From: Paenibacillus sp. HW567
GTDB lineage: Bacteria > Bacillota > Bacilli > Paenibacillales > Paenibacillaceae
NCBI RefSeq assembly: GCF_000374185.1
Contig: NZ_KB910518.1
Location: 4,760,530 to 4,824,529 of the forward strand
Length of the DNA stretch: 64,000 nucleotides
Reading direction: 5' to 3'
How positions within the stretch are numbered: position 1 is the stretch's first letter; each line of letters opens with the position of its first letter. The position numbers were made by a program, and so were the translations under genes. Positions 7,485 through 16,584 of this stretch are shown here, one piece after another. The notes beneath the pieces were generated by a model that was given only the letters and a program-made list of their open reading frames with translations, was not told where the DNA came from and ran no database searches.

Positions 7485-8525
7485 TTACACCACCAGCCGA
7501 CCGCGCTTCTCGGCCAGGCGAATTGTCGCTTCGACGCCGGAGTTGAACTCCAGAAAGTCACTCTCGACGCCGTCGCTGAAGATGACTCCATCCTCCGGCA
7601 TCTGGGAGGTAATCTTCAACGGGGCACGGCTGCTGATCTCTCCGAAGACCAGACCGGCAGAGGTGGTCCGGCTGGGAAATGGCTCCCGGACCGTAAAGAT
7701 CAGGCGCGGATGATCCCAGTCCAGCCGCTGCTCCCCGAATGTACCGTCAGTCGCGGGATTTGCAGGCAGACCTCCTGAAGGCGCACGACCATCTCTTCCG
7801 GCAGCTTGCCCCGCGGCCTGTCGGGAATCGGCCGCAATGCCCGTCATCTGAAGCTGCGCCGCGCTGCGGGATATGCCCGCAGCTCCGGCGAGCACGCTTC
7901 TGAGCCAGCCGGTAGAGCCCATACCGGTGGAGACGATAATGCCGCTGGAGGATTGCTGCTCAGCGACGCCGTTCAGCTCCACCTGATAGCGGGCGGAGAC
8001 ATGGGTTTTGCGGCCAATGAATAAATCATTGACGCCATAGAGGCTTTGCCCGTCGTTAAGCTGCGCCTTGGCAAGCGTGACCTCGCGCACCTGGCGCTGC
8101 CCCCGGAACACCTCCGGCACAAGCGTCCGCAGATCATTGACGGTGAACGGCAGCAGCACACCGTCCCAGCGTCCGGGATCGGGATTTACCCCGATCAGGG
8201 GCTGCTCATGCAGGTATTTTAGCGTATTAGCTACAAGTCCGTCCTGTCCCAGCACGACCACCGTATCCTGATCCCCAAAGATGAAGTTCGGCACATGCTG
8301 CCGCTCCAGCAGTTGCACCCGGCCCACCGCGCCCAGCTCAATAACCGCAGTCTCCACAGCCTTCCGGTAATGAAAATCCTCGCTGATATAATCACTGAAA
8401 TCGGCGCCCAGCCGTTCAATATAGAACTGCGCCTGCTGGATGGTATTGTAGCGGACTACCAGCTCTTCAAGACGGGTCTTGCGCTTAATCAGGATGATTT
8501 TATTCTCAGTAGTTCTGTTGTTCAT
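7485..8525 (-). CDS. NAD-kinase-like protein with a variant GGDG motif
   Basis: The fold motifs follow the NAD kinase order. The GGDG site appears as VLGQDGLVANTL (residues 91-102, second Gly replaced by Gln but the Asp kept), an ND pair occurs in VNDLFIGRK (about 165-173), and STGMGSTGW (about 199-207) stands for the usual TPTGSTAY. NAD kinases phosphorylate NAD+ to NADP+; whether this divergent member does so is unknown. It is 346 residues, longer than typical (~270-300), with a low-complexity Ala/Gln/Gly/Arg insert near 235-255. The ATG overlaps the stop of the SPFH gene by four bases (ATGA), so the two are translationally coupled. A second, canonical NAD kinase would be expected elsewhere in the genome. 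Confidence 0.7.
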   Translation of the reverse strand: MNNRTTENKIILIKRKTRLEELVVRYNTIQQAQFYIERLGADFSDYISEDFHYRKAVETAVIELGAVGRVQLLERQHVPNFIFGDQDTVVVLGQDGLVANTLKYLHEQPLIGVNPDPGRWDGVLLPFTVNDLRTLVPEVFRGQRQVREVTLAKAQLNDGQSLYGVNDLFIGRKTHVSARYQVELNGVAEQQSSSGIIVSTGMGSTGWLRSVLAGAAGISRSAAQLQMTGIAADSRQAAGQAAGRDGRAPSGGLPANPATDGTFGEQRLDWDHPRLIFTVREPFPSRTTSAGLVFGEISSRAPLKITSQMPEDGVIFSDGVESDFLEFNSGVEATIRLAEKRGRLVV

Positions 8526-9583
8526 CGTCCGCCCGCTCCTTTATTCGCCCCCGCGCCGCTTCCCGACGATCCGGAACCGGCCATGATTCCTTGAAGAAGA
8601 TCCGGTGTAATGTTCAACTGGCCGATTTTTCCGGCATTTTCCGCCAGCTCCTGGAAGGCGATTGCAATCAGCTTATCCGGCTTCATGCCAACATTGGTCA
8701 GTGCCTGCAGCACACCTGGGGCTACACCCTGCAGTGAATTCATTACCGCCGACAGCTCATAGGCTTTGGCATCCGCCTCGGCTCTTTGGTTAGCTACCGT
8801 CAGCCCGATCAGTTCCTGCTTCTTCTCTTCAAGCGCGGTATCGAAGCTGAGCTGCTCCTCCTTCATCGCATTCTGCTTCTGCTTCACCGAACGCTCGGCG
8901 TCGAGCTGGGTTTCGCGGATCTGCTTTTTCTTCGCCTCCACGGCAATCTCCGTATTCAGCTCATTTTCCTTCACACGGCGCTCCTGTTCAATCGAAGCAT
9001 TGCGGCGTTCATAGAGCGCATTGTCGGCGCTGCGGAGAATCTCCTCTCTGGCCTGTGCTTCCAAGGCACGCAATGTTTCCTTATTCGGGACGATAGCCAG
9101 AATGGACAGTCCCATCAGCTCAATGCCCAGCTTCTCAATCTCCGCATTCCGTTCGATTTCCTGCGTGATGGTCTTCGCCAGGCGTTCGCTGGACTGGATC
9201 GCCTCCCGCAGCGGCAACTGCTCTAACTGCTTCTTGGTCAGCACCTTGGCGACATTGATTACGCGCTGGGCCAGCTTGCCGGGATCATCGGACAAATACG
9301 TGTTTTTCCGCAAATTATAGGTATAGTTCAGAATCTGCGTAGTCTTGCGGTAGTCAACAATCCGGTAGGTGAGCTGCCCCTGCACTGTCACCGTCTGATA
9401 ATCATTCGTAATCTCTTCGAACATGAACGGAACATCAATCGAGGATACCGGAACCACAACAACCGAAGTCGTAGGCACATAATAGTGAAAGGAAAGCCCC
9501 ACTCCCTCGCGGACAACCTTGCCGTTCTTCACCTTGAGCACATAATCGCTGGGCTGGAATTTCACAAATCTGAATCCGAACAT
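8522..9583 (-). CDS. SPFH/Band 7 domain scaffold protein
   Basis: The N-terminal ~180 residues form an SPFH/prohibitin-like domain (FVKFQPSDYVLKVKNGK, then VPVSSIDVPFMFEE and EIERNAEIEKLGIEL). A long charged coiled coil follows, about 180-290, with many Glu/Lys/Gln. The end is Gly/Ser-rich (GSGSSGSG). SPFH proteins oligomerise at membranes; this one lacks an obvious transmembrane segment. The start chosen is the ATG at 9583, eight bases after AGGAGG; a TTG six bases upstream would be too close. It is the first gene of a two-gene operon with the NAD-kinase-like protein, suggesting a shared task that I cannot name. Confidence 0.85.
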   Translation of the reverse strand: MFGFRFVKFQPSDYVLKVKNGKVVREGVGLSFHYYVPTTSVVVVPVSSIDVPFMFEEITNDYQTVTVQGQLTYRIVDYRKTTQILNYTYNLRKNTYLSDDPGKLAQRVINVAKVLTKKQLEQLPLREAIQSSERLAKTITQEIERNAEIEKLGIELMGLSILAIVPNKETLRALEAQAREEILRSADNALYERRNASIEQERRVKENELNTEIAVEAKKKQIRETQLDAERSVKQKQNAMKEEQLSFDTALEEKKQELIGLTVANQRAEADAKAYELSAVMNSLQGVAPGVLQALTNVGMKPDKLIAIAFQELAENAGKIGQLNITPDLLQGIMAGSGSSGSGAGANKGAGGR

Positions 9584-9974
9584 GGACAAAACCTCCTATT
9601 GTTTTTGTTATTAACAATTTGTTATTAACATAATCTTAGCACGGTTCTGTGATATTATCAATATGTTAATATCAAATTCTGTATTGAAACTATACCGCTT
9701 CAGCAATCCAGGTCCCGCCAACTCTTCTACTGTACTTTCTGCAATTGAATTAGGCGCAGCACCGTGGATTTTCAATTCTGTTGCACTTTGCTGCATCTCA
9801 GCTAAAATCTGCTGTACCAAATACAACAGAACCCGTTTTTGCTGAATAATCGCTGCGATCTACTGTATAAAATGCAATTGATTATTTCCAAGCAAAAAAA
9901 CACCGCACCCTCCAAGTTTGGAGAATGCGGCGAGCGCCTTTTTTAATGAAAGAAAACCCAAGCGAACAACTCTG
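9584..9974. repeat. 391-bp gap with four phased palindromes (second family)
   Basis: Four imperfect palindromes with core TGYA-N5-TRCA (wider arms like TCTACTGTA / TGCAATTGA) are centred at about 9737, 9788.5, 9819 and 9870. Spacings are 51.5, 30.5 and 51 bp. The same palindrome type recurs near 16.7 kb and 57.8-58.3 kb. The minus-strand terminator of the BIG2 gene follows at 9894-9930. Short ORFs crossing this region are not credible genes. Confidence 0.6.
9894..9930 (-). terminator. terminator of the BIG2-repeat gene
   Basis: On the minus strand CCGCATTCTCC pairs with GGAGGGTGCGG, followed by GTTTTTTTG. It lies 45 bases after the stop codon of the large gene at 9975-13334. Confidence 0.85.
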
Positions 9975-12900
9975 CTATTTCACAGTCACTTTAATTTTGA
10001 CGGTCTTGCCGCCGTATTTCACCGAGATATAAGCTGAGCCTGTGCCGTTCGCTTTAATCAGCCCATTCTTCCCGGTGGCTATAAGCTCCTTGGACGATGA
10101 CCACACCGCGCTTTTGGAGACATCCGACTCACTGCCGTCTTCAAAGGTAGCTGTTGCCGTTAGCTGCACGGATTGGCCCTCAGTCAGCGTCAGATTCATC
10201 TGGCTGACCTCCAGATATTTCAGCACATCTACTGTGACGGGGATTTTAACGGTTTTGCCGCCATAGGCTGCGCTCACGTAGGATTTGCCGTAACCTGCCG
10301 CTTTGACCGAACCTTTGGTCACCGTGACGATTGTGTAGCTGCCGCTTTTCCACTCCGCTTTGTCAGTAACATCTTTCGTTGTACCGTCACTGAAGGTAAT
10401 GGTTACTGTTGCGCGGGCTGTATCGCCGGATTTCATCGCCAGGTTGGTCACGGAAGCTTCAATCTTCGACACTTGATCCACTTCAACGTTGATTGTGATC
10501 TTCTGGCCTCCGTAGGAAGCGGTAATTGTCGTCTTGCCTTTCAAAACGCCAGTCACCAGGCCCTTCTTCACGGTTGCTATCGTGGCCTTGGACGAGCTCC
10601 ACTCTGCATCTGCGGTCACATTGCTCTCTGCACCTGATGAGTCGGTAGCGGTCAGCGTGATTTGCTGTTTGTCTCCGGCGGACATCGTCATTAGGCTCAC
10701 ACTCGCCGCAAGCTCATCGACCAGGCCGACATTGACTGTAATCGCCGCTTTTACCGTGCCTACTTTAGCCGTAATCACTGCTGTACCGACGCCGACACCG
10801 GTAATCAGCCCATCTTCGACCGTGGCAATCTTCGCATCACTGGTGCTCCATTCCACCTCGTCCGCCAAGGTTTTGTCCGTGCCGTCACTGTACCCGCCGG
10901 TTGCTATAACCTGATAGGTCTCATCCTCCTGAAGCTCTACCGTCTTCGCCTGCAGCGTCAGCTTCTCCGGTGTTCCCGCCGTTACCTTGATGGTCGCGGT
11001 CTTCCCGCCATAAGAGACGGTGATCACTGCGCTGCCTGTAGCATAAGCGGTAATCGTGCCGTCACTTGCATCAGCGATGTCGGAATGATCCGAGCTCCAT
11101 ACCGCATCGTCCGTCACATCCTGTGAGGTTCCATCCTTATAGCTGGCCATTACCGTCACAGATTTGCTCTGGTCTACGCCGAGGTTCAGCTTGCTGATGG
11201 TGACATTTAGCCGGGAGGCCGTTTCAACATTTACGGTAACCGTAACAGTCTTGCCTCCGTATGCCGCAGTCACCGTGGTAGTTCCCGACTTGTAGCCTGT
11301 AATCAAACCTTTGACAGCAGTAGCCACATTCTCATCTGCCGTGGTCCACACCGCTTCATTTGTTACCACACTGGAGATACCTTCCGCGTCCAGCGCGGTC
11401 AGCACTAACTGCTGCGTTTGGTTCAGCCTAAGGAATACACTGTCATCGTCTATGCGAAGCTTATTGCTTTTGCCTACAGTGGCAGTTACGGTTACATTCT
11501 TCGAGCCGTAGCTCGCAGTGATCGTTGCATTCCCTTCGCTGTAAGTGGTAATACTGCCTTTGGACACAAAAGCTACCGCCTCATCGCTGGAGCTCCATGT
11601 TGCCTTATTGGTCACATCTGCGGTAGTTCCATCGGCAAAGGTGGCCGTCAATGTAATGGCCTTCGTGGCATTCACCGCCAAATTCAGGTTCGTCTCGCTT
11701 AAGGCAAGGTGCCTTGCCGTTCCGATATCCACGGTAACCGTTGCCTTCACACCGTTATAGGTTCCCGTAATCGTCGTCGTGCCCACGGAGTAGCCCGTAA
11801 TTAATCCTTTGCTGACCAAGGCAATGCTCTTGTCGGCAGAGGCCCATACCGCACTGTTTGTCACATCGGACGATGAGCCGTCTCCGGCAACGGCAGTCAG
11901 TGTAAGCTGCTTCGTTTTTCCCGATTGCAGGAATACGCTGTCGTCACTGGCGACAAGCTTGTTCACAGCGCCCACTTCAACCTCAAGGGTGGTCTCAAGG
12001 GTGCCGTAGGAAGCGCTGATTGTTGCTGTTCCCGCCAGTTTGTACGTCGTGATGGCTCCCTTTTTGACATAGGCAACTAGTTCATTGCTTGAGCTCCATG
12101 TCGCCTGGGAGGTTACATCCTCGGTGCTGCCGTCGGCGTAGGTCGCCGTTAGGGTCAGCGTATGCGTTGAGCCTGTCTTCAGGCTAAGCTGCTCTTCACT
12201 GAGATCGAGATAACGCGCTACTGCAACATCCACATTCACTTGCACAGATTTGTCGCCGTAGGTTCCCGTAATGGTTGCCGTTCCGGCTGTGTAGCCGTAG
12301 ACTTTGCCTTTATACACATAAGCAATGCTGGAATCGCTGGAGCTCCAGATGGCCGTGCTTGTGACATCCTTGGTGGCTCCATCGGGATACACCGCCGTCA
12401 GCTTGAGCTGCTGCTCCTCTTCCGGCTTCAGGAACACGTTCTGATCATCCACTGTGAGCTTGCTGGTCTGATCCACTGTCACCTGGATAGTGGTCGTTTT
12501 GGTGCCGTATTTGGCCGTGATCACCGCCGTTCCCTGCTTATAGCCGGTAATGACGCCTTTGAGCACGTCCGCAACGGACTCATCACTGGAGGACCATGTG
12601 GCAAGTGCGGTTACATTCTCCTGTGTGCCATCCTGAAAAGTAGCAGTGAGCACAACAGGCGAGCTGTCCTTCAGCAAAAGCGCAAGCTCCGGCTTGTCCA
12701 CCGTAATCCGCTTGGCTACCTCTACGTTTACTGCAACGATAATTGTTTTTTTGCCGTATATCCCCGTGATCGTGGCCGTACCGGAAGAAATGCCTTTGAC
12801 TTTTCCGTTGACGACAGTGGCAACCGCAGTATCGCTGCTGCTCCAGACGGCCTTGTCAGCCACGGTGGCATCCGTGCTATTGTCAGAAAAGGTTGCTGTC

Positions 12901-13334
12901 AAAATAATGCTGCCCGATTCGCCCTTGCGGAGATCCAAACTCTGCACATTCTGAGTCAACGCCTTGACCTTTTTCGTAACCGTAACGGTAGCCGCTTGGG
13001 AGAACTTCGTCCCGTCGCTGTGTGTATACACCGCCACGATAGTTGCCGTTCCCTCCGCCTTCGCGGTGATTATGCCATTATAGACCGAAGCAACGGATGG
13101 CTTATCGCTGGACCAGTCGCTGTTTACGGTCACATCCCCCGAGGTGCTGTCTGAATAGACCGCAGTTGCGGTCAAGGCCTGTGTGTCTTCGATGGCAAGT
13201 GAGAGCTCATTTGCACTCAGCACGATTTTGGAGACTGTAACGGCTGTACCGGCCATAGCCAATCCGCCATTTCCAAATACGAGAAGCATCGACATTACCA
13301 GCACAAAGAATCGGTTCAAGCTGTTTTTCTTCAA
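9975..13334 (-). CDS. secreted protein of 13 tandem BIG2 (bacterial Ig-like) domains
   Basis: The 1119-residue product starts at TTG (13334), eight bases after AGGAGG, with a signal peptide ending near residue 29 (LAMAG). The rest is thirteen ~83-residue BIG2 domains, each with the pattern LTA.Y.DGT..DVT..A.WSSSD..VA.V..G.ITG...GTATITA.YG. Domains 4, 6 and 8 share DD.SVFL openings, and 5, 7 and 9 share a different set (LSE..L.L), so part of the array grew by duplication of two-domain units. No LPXTG, SLH or transmembrane anchor is present, so it is secreted or held by another partner. BIG2 domains usually act as spacer or adhesive modules. The gene stands alone. Confidence 0.9.
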   Translation of the reverse strand: MKKNSLNRFFVLVMSMLLVFGNGGLAMAGTAVTVSKIVLSANELSLAIEDTQALTATAVYSDSTSGDVTVNSDWSSDKPSVASVYNGIITAKAEGTATIVAVYTHSDGTKFSQAATVTVTKKVKALTQNVQSLDLRKGESGSIILTATFSDNSTDATVADKAVWSSSDTAVATVVNGKVKGISSGTATITGIYGKKTIIVAVNVEVAKRITVDKPELALLLKDSSPVVLTATFQDGTQENVTALATWSSSDESVADVLKGVITGYKQGTAVITAKYGTKTTTIQVTVDQTSKLTVDDQNVFLKPEEEQQLKLTAVYPDGATKDVTSTAIWSSSDSSIAYVYKGKVYGYTAGTATITGTYGDKSVQVNVDVAVARYLDLSEEQLSLKTGSTHTLTLTATYADGSTEDVTSQATWSSSNELVAYVKKGAITTYKLAGTATISASYGTLETTLEVEVGAVNKLVASDDSVFLQSGKTKQLTLTAVAGDGSSSDVTNSAVWASADKSIALVSKGLITGYSVGTTTITGTYNGVKATVTVDIGTARHLALSETNLNLAVNATKAITLTATFADGTTADVTNKATWSSSDEAVAFVSKGSITTYSEGNATITASYGSKNVTVTATVGKSNKLRIDDDSVFLRLNQTQQLVLTALDAEGISSVVTNEAVWTTADENVATAVKGLITGYKSGTTTVTAAYGGKTVTVTVNVETASRLNVTISKLNLGVDQSKSVTVMASYKDGTSQDVTDDAVWSSDHSDIADASDGTITAYATGSAVITVSYGGKTATIKVTAGTPEKLTLQAKTVELQEDETYQVIATGGYSDGTDKTLADEVEWSTSDAKIATVEDGLITGVGVGTAVITAKVGTVKAAITVNVGLVDELAASVSLMTMSAGDKQQITLTATDSSGAESNVTADAEWSSSKATIATVKKGLVTGVLKGKTTITASYGGQKITINVEVDQVSKIEASVTNLAMKSGDTARATVTITFSDGTTKDVTDKAEWKSGSYTIVTVTKGSVKAAGYGKSYVSAAYGGKTVKIPVTVDVLKYLEVSQMNLTLTEGQSVQLTATATFEDGSESDVSKSAVWSSSKELIATGKNGLIKANGTGSAYISVKYGGKTVKIKVTVK

Positions 13335-13714
13335 TCTGTCACCCTCCTAGCTGAATTATGATTTCATCCTCTTATCGACATAACCCAACTTGAAAATTAG
13401 GTGTAAAAGCCTTATTTTACTTCATATAACAACGATTTAAGCTCAATTTATTGCTTATGTATAATTGGATGTCCGGCCCTCTGGGCAGACCCTGCCCCTC
13501 CCGGGAAATCAGCAGGCTGAATGCATCATAGCAACCGAAACTGAATCTATTCTGAAAGTTGTCGAAGTTTTATTTTTCGCCCTGAAAAATGCAGCTTGCA
13601 CAAAAGCAAATCCGCTATTCCATTTTGTCCATTGAGTAACGGGTGACTTTATTTTATGATATTTCTTGTTCATCGAGAATGATTATCATTATTGGTTCTG
13701 GAGGTATAGATTTC
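13335..13714. other. 380-bp divergent intergenic region
   Basis: The region separates the BIG2 gene (minus) from the siderophore-binding lipoprotein (plus). It carries the BIG2 RBS (AGGAGG near 13343-13348) and a Fur box at 13675-13693. Between them I see only AT-rich sequence in which no gene or repeat can be supported. Confidence 0.5.
13675..13693. promoter_or_regulatory. Fur box upstream of the siderophore-binding protein
   Basis: GAGAATGATTATCATTATT differs from the classic 19-bp Fur consensus (GATAATGATTATCATTATC) at two positions. It lies 21 bases before the ATG of the binding protein, where Fur with iron would block transcription. Confidence 0.85.
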
Positions 13715-14734
13715 ATGAGAACAACAAGACAGCCTTTCGCCGTATTATGCGTCATCTTCCTGATGGCCACGCTGCTGCTCGCCTGCGGCACATCTGAGAA
13801 AACACCGGCTGCTGAGCCAGCGGCAACCCAAGCCGGCAGCAATGCCGCCGCAGTTGCATCGCCTTCTGCCGGACCAACCGGCGGCAATACGGAAGCGGCT
13901 GCAGAGATGCGCACATATAAGGATTACGTGGGACATACTGTGGAAATCCCGGTTCAACCCAAGCGGGTGATCTTCTCGGGAGAAACCTATGGCGATCTGC
14001 TCGCACTGGGTGTGCAGGCGATTGGATACCCGCTATCAATGGGCGAAGATCAGGTCTATGAAGACAAGCTGCAAGGTGTGGAGGATGTCGGATTCCCGAT
14101 CAATCTGGAGAAGACTCTGGAGCTGCAGCCTGACCTGATTATCTATGCGGGAACAGATGAGGCCGACTTCGAGGCTTTGTCTAAAATCGCGCCGACCATT
14201 ATCTTCAATACCTTCGCCCCGCTGGAGGAGCGTATGATGGAGATCGGCGGTATTCTCGGCAAGACGAAGGAAGCGGAAGCTTGGCTGGCGCAATATAAGA
14301 CGGGCGAGGAAGCGATGTGGAAGCAGCTTAAGTCCGCCGGTTTGAAGCAAGGGGAGACGGCATCGGTCTTCACTTATTATCCCGGGAACCGGTTATTTGT
14401 AATGGCGACCACCGGGCTTTCGCAGGTGCTGTATGGCGAGAACGGGTTCAAGCCGACTCCGGCCATTCAAAAGGTGCTGGATGAAGGAAAAGGCTTCCAG
14501 GAAATCTCTATGGAAGTGATCGGGCAATACGCAGGCGACCGGATCTTCATCCTGACCCCTGTAGCCGATGAAGCCAAACAATCGACAGAGAAATTATTGG
14601 CAAGCCCTGTTTGGAAAAGCCTGCCCGCCGTCAAAAACGGCTATGTCTACACACAGGACATCATGAAAACCTCAAGCGATGCCACCACAAGAGAATGGCT
14701 GCTGGGTGAGATTCCTCGGCTGCTGAATAAGTAG
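13715..14734 (+). CDS. ferric-siderophore ABC transporter substrate-binding lipoprotein
   Basis: The start is the ATG at 13715 (MRTTRQPF), ten bases after GGAGG; the upstream frame from 13643 would run through the Fur box. A lipoprotein signal with lipobox LLLAC puts the lipidated Cys at residue 24, followed by an Ala/Pro-rich linker. The rest is a FepB/FeuA-type periplasmic-binding fold (YKDYVGHTVEIPVQPKRVIF, GETYGDLLALGV, LELQPDLII). It should capture a ferric siderophore at the cell surface. No permease or ATPase gene is adjacent, so it must work with a transporter encoded elsewhere. The next gene encodes a regulator whose C-terminal half is a paralogue of this protein. Confidence 0.9.
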   Translation: MRTTRQPFAVLCVIFLMATLLLACGTSEKTPAAEPAATQAGSNAAAVASPSAGPTGGNTEAAAEMRTYKDYVGHTVEIPVQPKRVIFSGETYGDLLALGVQAIGYPLSMGEDQVYEDKLQGVEDVGFPINLEKTLELQPDLIIYAGTDEADFEALSKIAPTIIFNTFAPLEERMMEIGGILGKTKEAEAWLAQYKTGEEAMWKQLKSAGLKQGETASVFTYYPGNRLFVMATTGLSQVLYGENGFKPTPAIQKVLDEGKGFQEISMEVIGQYAGDRIFILTPVADEAKQSTEKLLASPVWKSLPAVKNGYVYTQDIMKTSSDATTREWLLGEIPRLLNK

Positions 14735-14826
14735 GCTGGTGTTGTTGTCTGCGATATTGAAGCCTTCGGGAAAGCAGACGGAATGCGGTAAGCAGGCTAA
14801 GCATACGTCCCATTCCTTATCAGCGC

Positions 14827-14866
14827 AAGAAGCTAATCAACGTCTGTTGATTAGCTTCTTTGTTTT
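14827..14866 (+). terminator. terminator after the siderophore-binding protein
   Basis: A near-perfect 15-bp stem (AAGAAGCTAATCAAC with GTTGATTAGCTTCTT) has a 4-base loop and is followed by TGTTTTGG. It separates the binding protein from the regulator gene, which has its own Fur box. Confidence 0.8.
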
Positions 14867-14884
14867 GGTTACAATATTAATCAT

Positions 14885-14899
14885 TGATAATTATTCTCA
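14885..14899. promoter_or_regulatory. Fur box (7-1-7) upstream of the Btr-like regulator
   Basis: TGATAATTATTCTCA matches the Bacillus 7-1-7 Fur motif TGATAAT-N-ATTATCA with two differences. It lies 20 bases before the GTG start at 14920, so the regulator too should be repressed when iron is plentiful. Confidence 0.7.
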
Positions 14900-14919
14900 C
14901 TTACGAAAGGAGAAGCTCC

Positions 14920-16584
14920 GTGCGCCAATCTCTCCCTGCCCCTCTCCACTCGCTGCTGTTTCAGCTCGATGAGATCGGGCTATTGATCCAAGCACCGGAT
15001 TCCAGCGCTGTGCCGCAGACCGTACAGCAGCATACGCTGCTTGTAATTACAAGCGGCTGCGGACAGCTTAACATCAACGGCGAATCTGTCCCGCTAAGCT
15101 CGGACAAATGCTGGCTGCTGGCTCCCGGAGCCTCCTACTGCCTAGAGAATCCGGAGATGCCGCTATACTATTATCTGATTTCATTTTCAGCCATTCGGAC
15201 GGGAGAATCCCCTGAATTCTATAGACAGGACTTGCTCTCCGGCAGATGTGAACTGATCGTCCACCCCTTTTCAAGGGTAGTCCGGCTGGCGGAAGATTTG
15301 CTCTCCGCGAGGGACAGCCAAGGGGATGACGTGCAGCATTTCAGGCAGCAATTGCGGTTTCAGGAGCTGCTGCTGCTGCTTTTTGAGCACAACTATTCTT
15401 CCCGGCAGTCGCCAAGCCCCGCGCAATCTGTAGAAAGCACCGTCCAATATTTGCAGGAGCACTATAGGGAGAGCATCACTGTGAAGCAACTGGCGGAGCT
15501 GGCCAACGTCTCGCTGTGGCAGTACACTCCGATCTTTCAAAAGCTCACCGGCAAGCGGCCTCTGGAATACCTGACCGAGCTGCGCATCAGCCATTCGAAG
15601 ATTTATCTCCTGGAATCTGCCGAACCCCTGCGGGAAATTGCCCGGCTGGTGGGCTTTGCCGATGAATATTATTTCAGCCGCCGCTTCCGTCAGACAACCG
15701 GAGTGACGCCGGGACAATTCGCCGGGGCGCAGCGCCCGAAGCTGACGGTCACAGACTGGACAGGCCATCTCGTAGACATTCCTGAGCGTCCGAGAAGGAT
15801 TGTCTACCACGGCGAGACCCTGGGCGACCTGCTCGCACTGGGGGTAAAGCCTGTTGGAGGAGATGAGTCCTTCTCGCAGAACAGCGTCTATAAGCACCGA
15901 ATCAAAAAGCTTGCCAATGTCGGATTCCCGCTGGACCCGAAGTTGGCCCATTCCTTGAATCCCGACCTCATTATTGTCGCGAATCCTGATGAAAAGCTCT
16001 ATAAGCGCATCTCCGGTGTCGCCCCCACGCTCACCTTCGATTCGTTCGCGCCCCTTGAGCGCCGCATGCGGATTCTGGGAAGCTGGCTGGGCAAGCAGCA
16101 TGAAGCCGAAGCCTGGCTTCAGTCCTATAATGCCAAGAACGCCGCCATGTGGCAGCGTCTTTACAGCGGTATCCTCCAGCCGGGCGAGACCGCTTCCGCA
16201 CTGTTCTACGACCATGGCAACCATCTGTTCGCCATGGGAATGTCCGGGTTATCCAGTGCCCTGTATGCCCCTGGCGGCTTGCAGCCGACAGCGGAAATCC
16301 AGGCCATTCTGGATCAGGAGCTGGGCTTCGCGGAGGTTGACCCCGCGAAGCTCCACACCTATGCGGGAGACCGCATCTTCATGCTCATCCCGCAGCGTGA
16401 AGACTCCCGGGCAGCTATGGAACTGCTGCTGGCAAGTCCGCTCTGGAGCAGCCTGCCCGCCGTCCGCAAGGGCCATGTCTACCTGCTCGATGGAGGCAGG
16501 TGGAACTACGGGGACGCCATGACCCGGGAGAGGCTGCTGACTCTGCTGCCCCGGCTCCTTGGCGGACAGCAGGGCAGCGCCTGA
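14920..16584 (+). CDS. Btr-like AraC regulator fused to a siderophore-binding domain
   Basis: The start is GTG at 14920, seven bases after AGGAG. The protein has ~554 residues in three parts: a cupin-like N-terminus (1-150), an AraC double helix-turn-helix (about 173-267, ITVKQLAELANVS and IARLVGFADEYYFSRRF), and a FeuA-type binding domain (275-545). This is the architecture of B. subtilis Btr, which senses a ferric siderophore in the cytoplasm and activates uptake genes. The binding domain is clearly similar to the adjacent lipoprotein (shared GE-T-GDLLALGV, NVGFP and FAPLE-RM segments), so both probably bind the same ligand, one outside and one inside. There is no signal peptide, as expected for a cytoplasmic sensor. 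Confidence 0.9.
   Translation: MRQSLPAPLHSLLFQLDEIGLLIQAPDSSAVPQTVQQHTLLVITSGCGQLNINGESVPLSSDKCWLLAPGASYCLENPEMPLYYYLISFSAIRTGESPEFYRQDLLSGRCELIVHPFSRVVRLAEDLLSARDSQGDDVQHFRQQLRFQELLLLLFEHNYSSRQSPSPAQSVESTVQYLQEHYRESITVKQLAELANVSLWQYTPIFQKLTGKRPLEYLTELRISHSKIYLLESAEPLREIARLVGFADEYYFSRRFRQTTGVTPGQFAGAQRPKLTVTDWTGHLVDIPERPRRIVYHGETLGDLLALGVKPVGGDESFSQNSVYKHRIKKLANVGFPLDPKLAHSLNPDLIIVANPDEKLYKRISGVAPTLTFDSFAPLERRMRILGSWLGKQHEAEAWLQSYNAKNAAMWQRLYSGILQPGETASALFYDHGNHLFAMGMSGLSSALYAPGGLQPTAEIQAILDQELGFAEVDPAKLHTYAGDRIFMLIPQREDSRAAMELLLASPLWSSLPAVRKGHVYLLDGGRWNYGDAMTRERLLTLLPRLLGGQQGSA

Noticed and set aside
10042..13154. Plus-strand ORFs of up to ~300 codons opposite the BIG2 gene
   Set aside because: They are frame shadows of a repeat-rich gene; they show no domains and no RBS.
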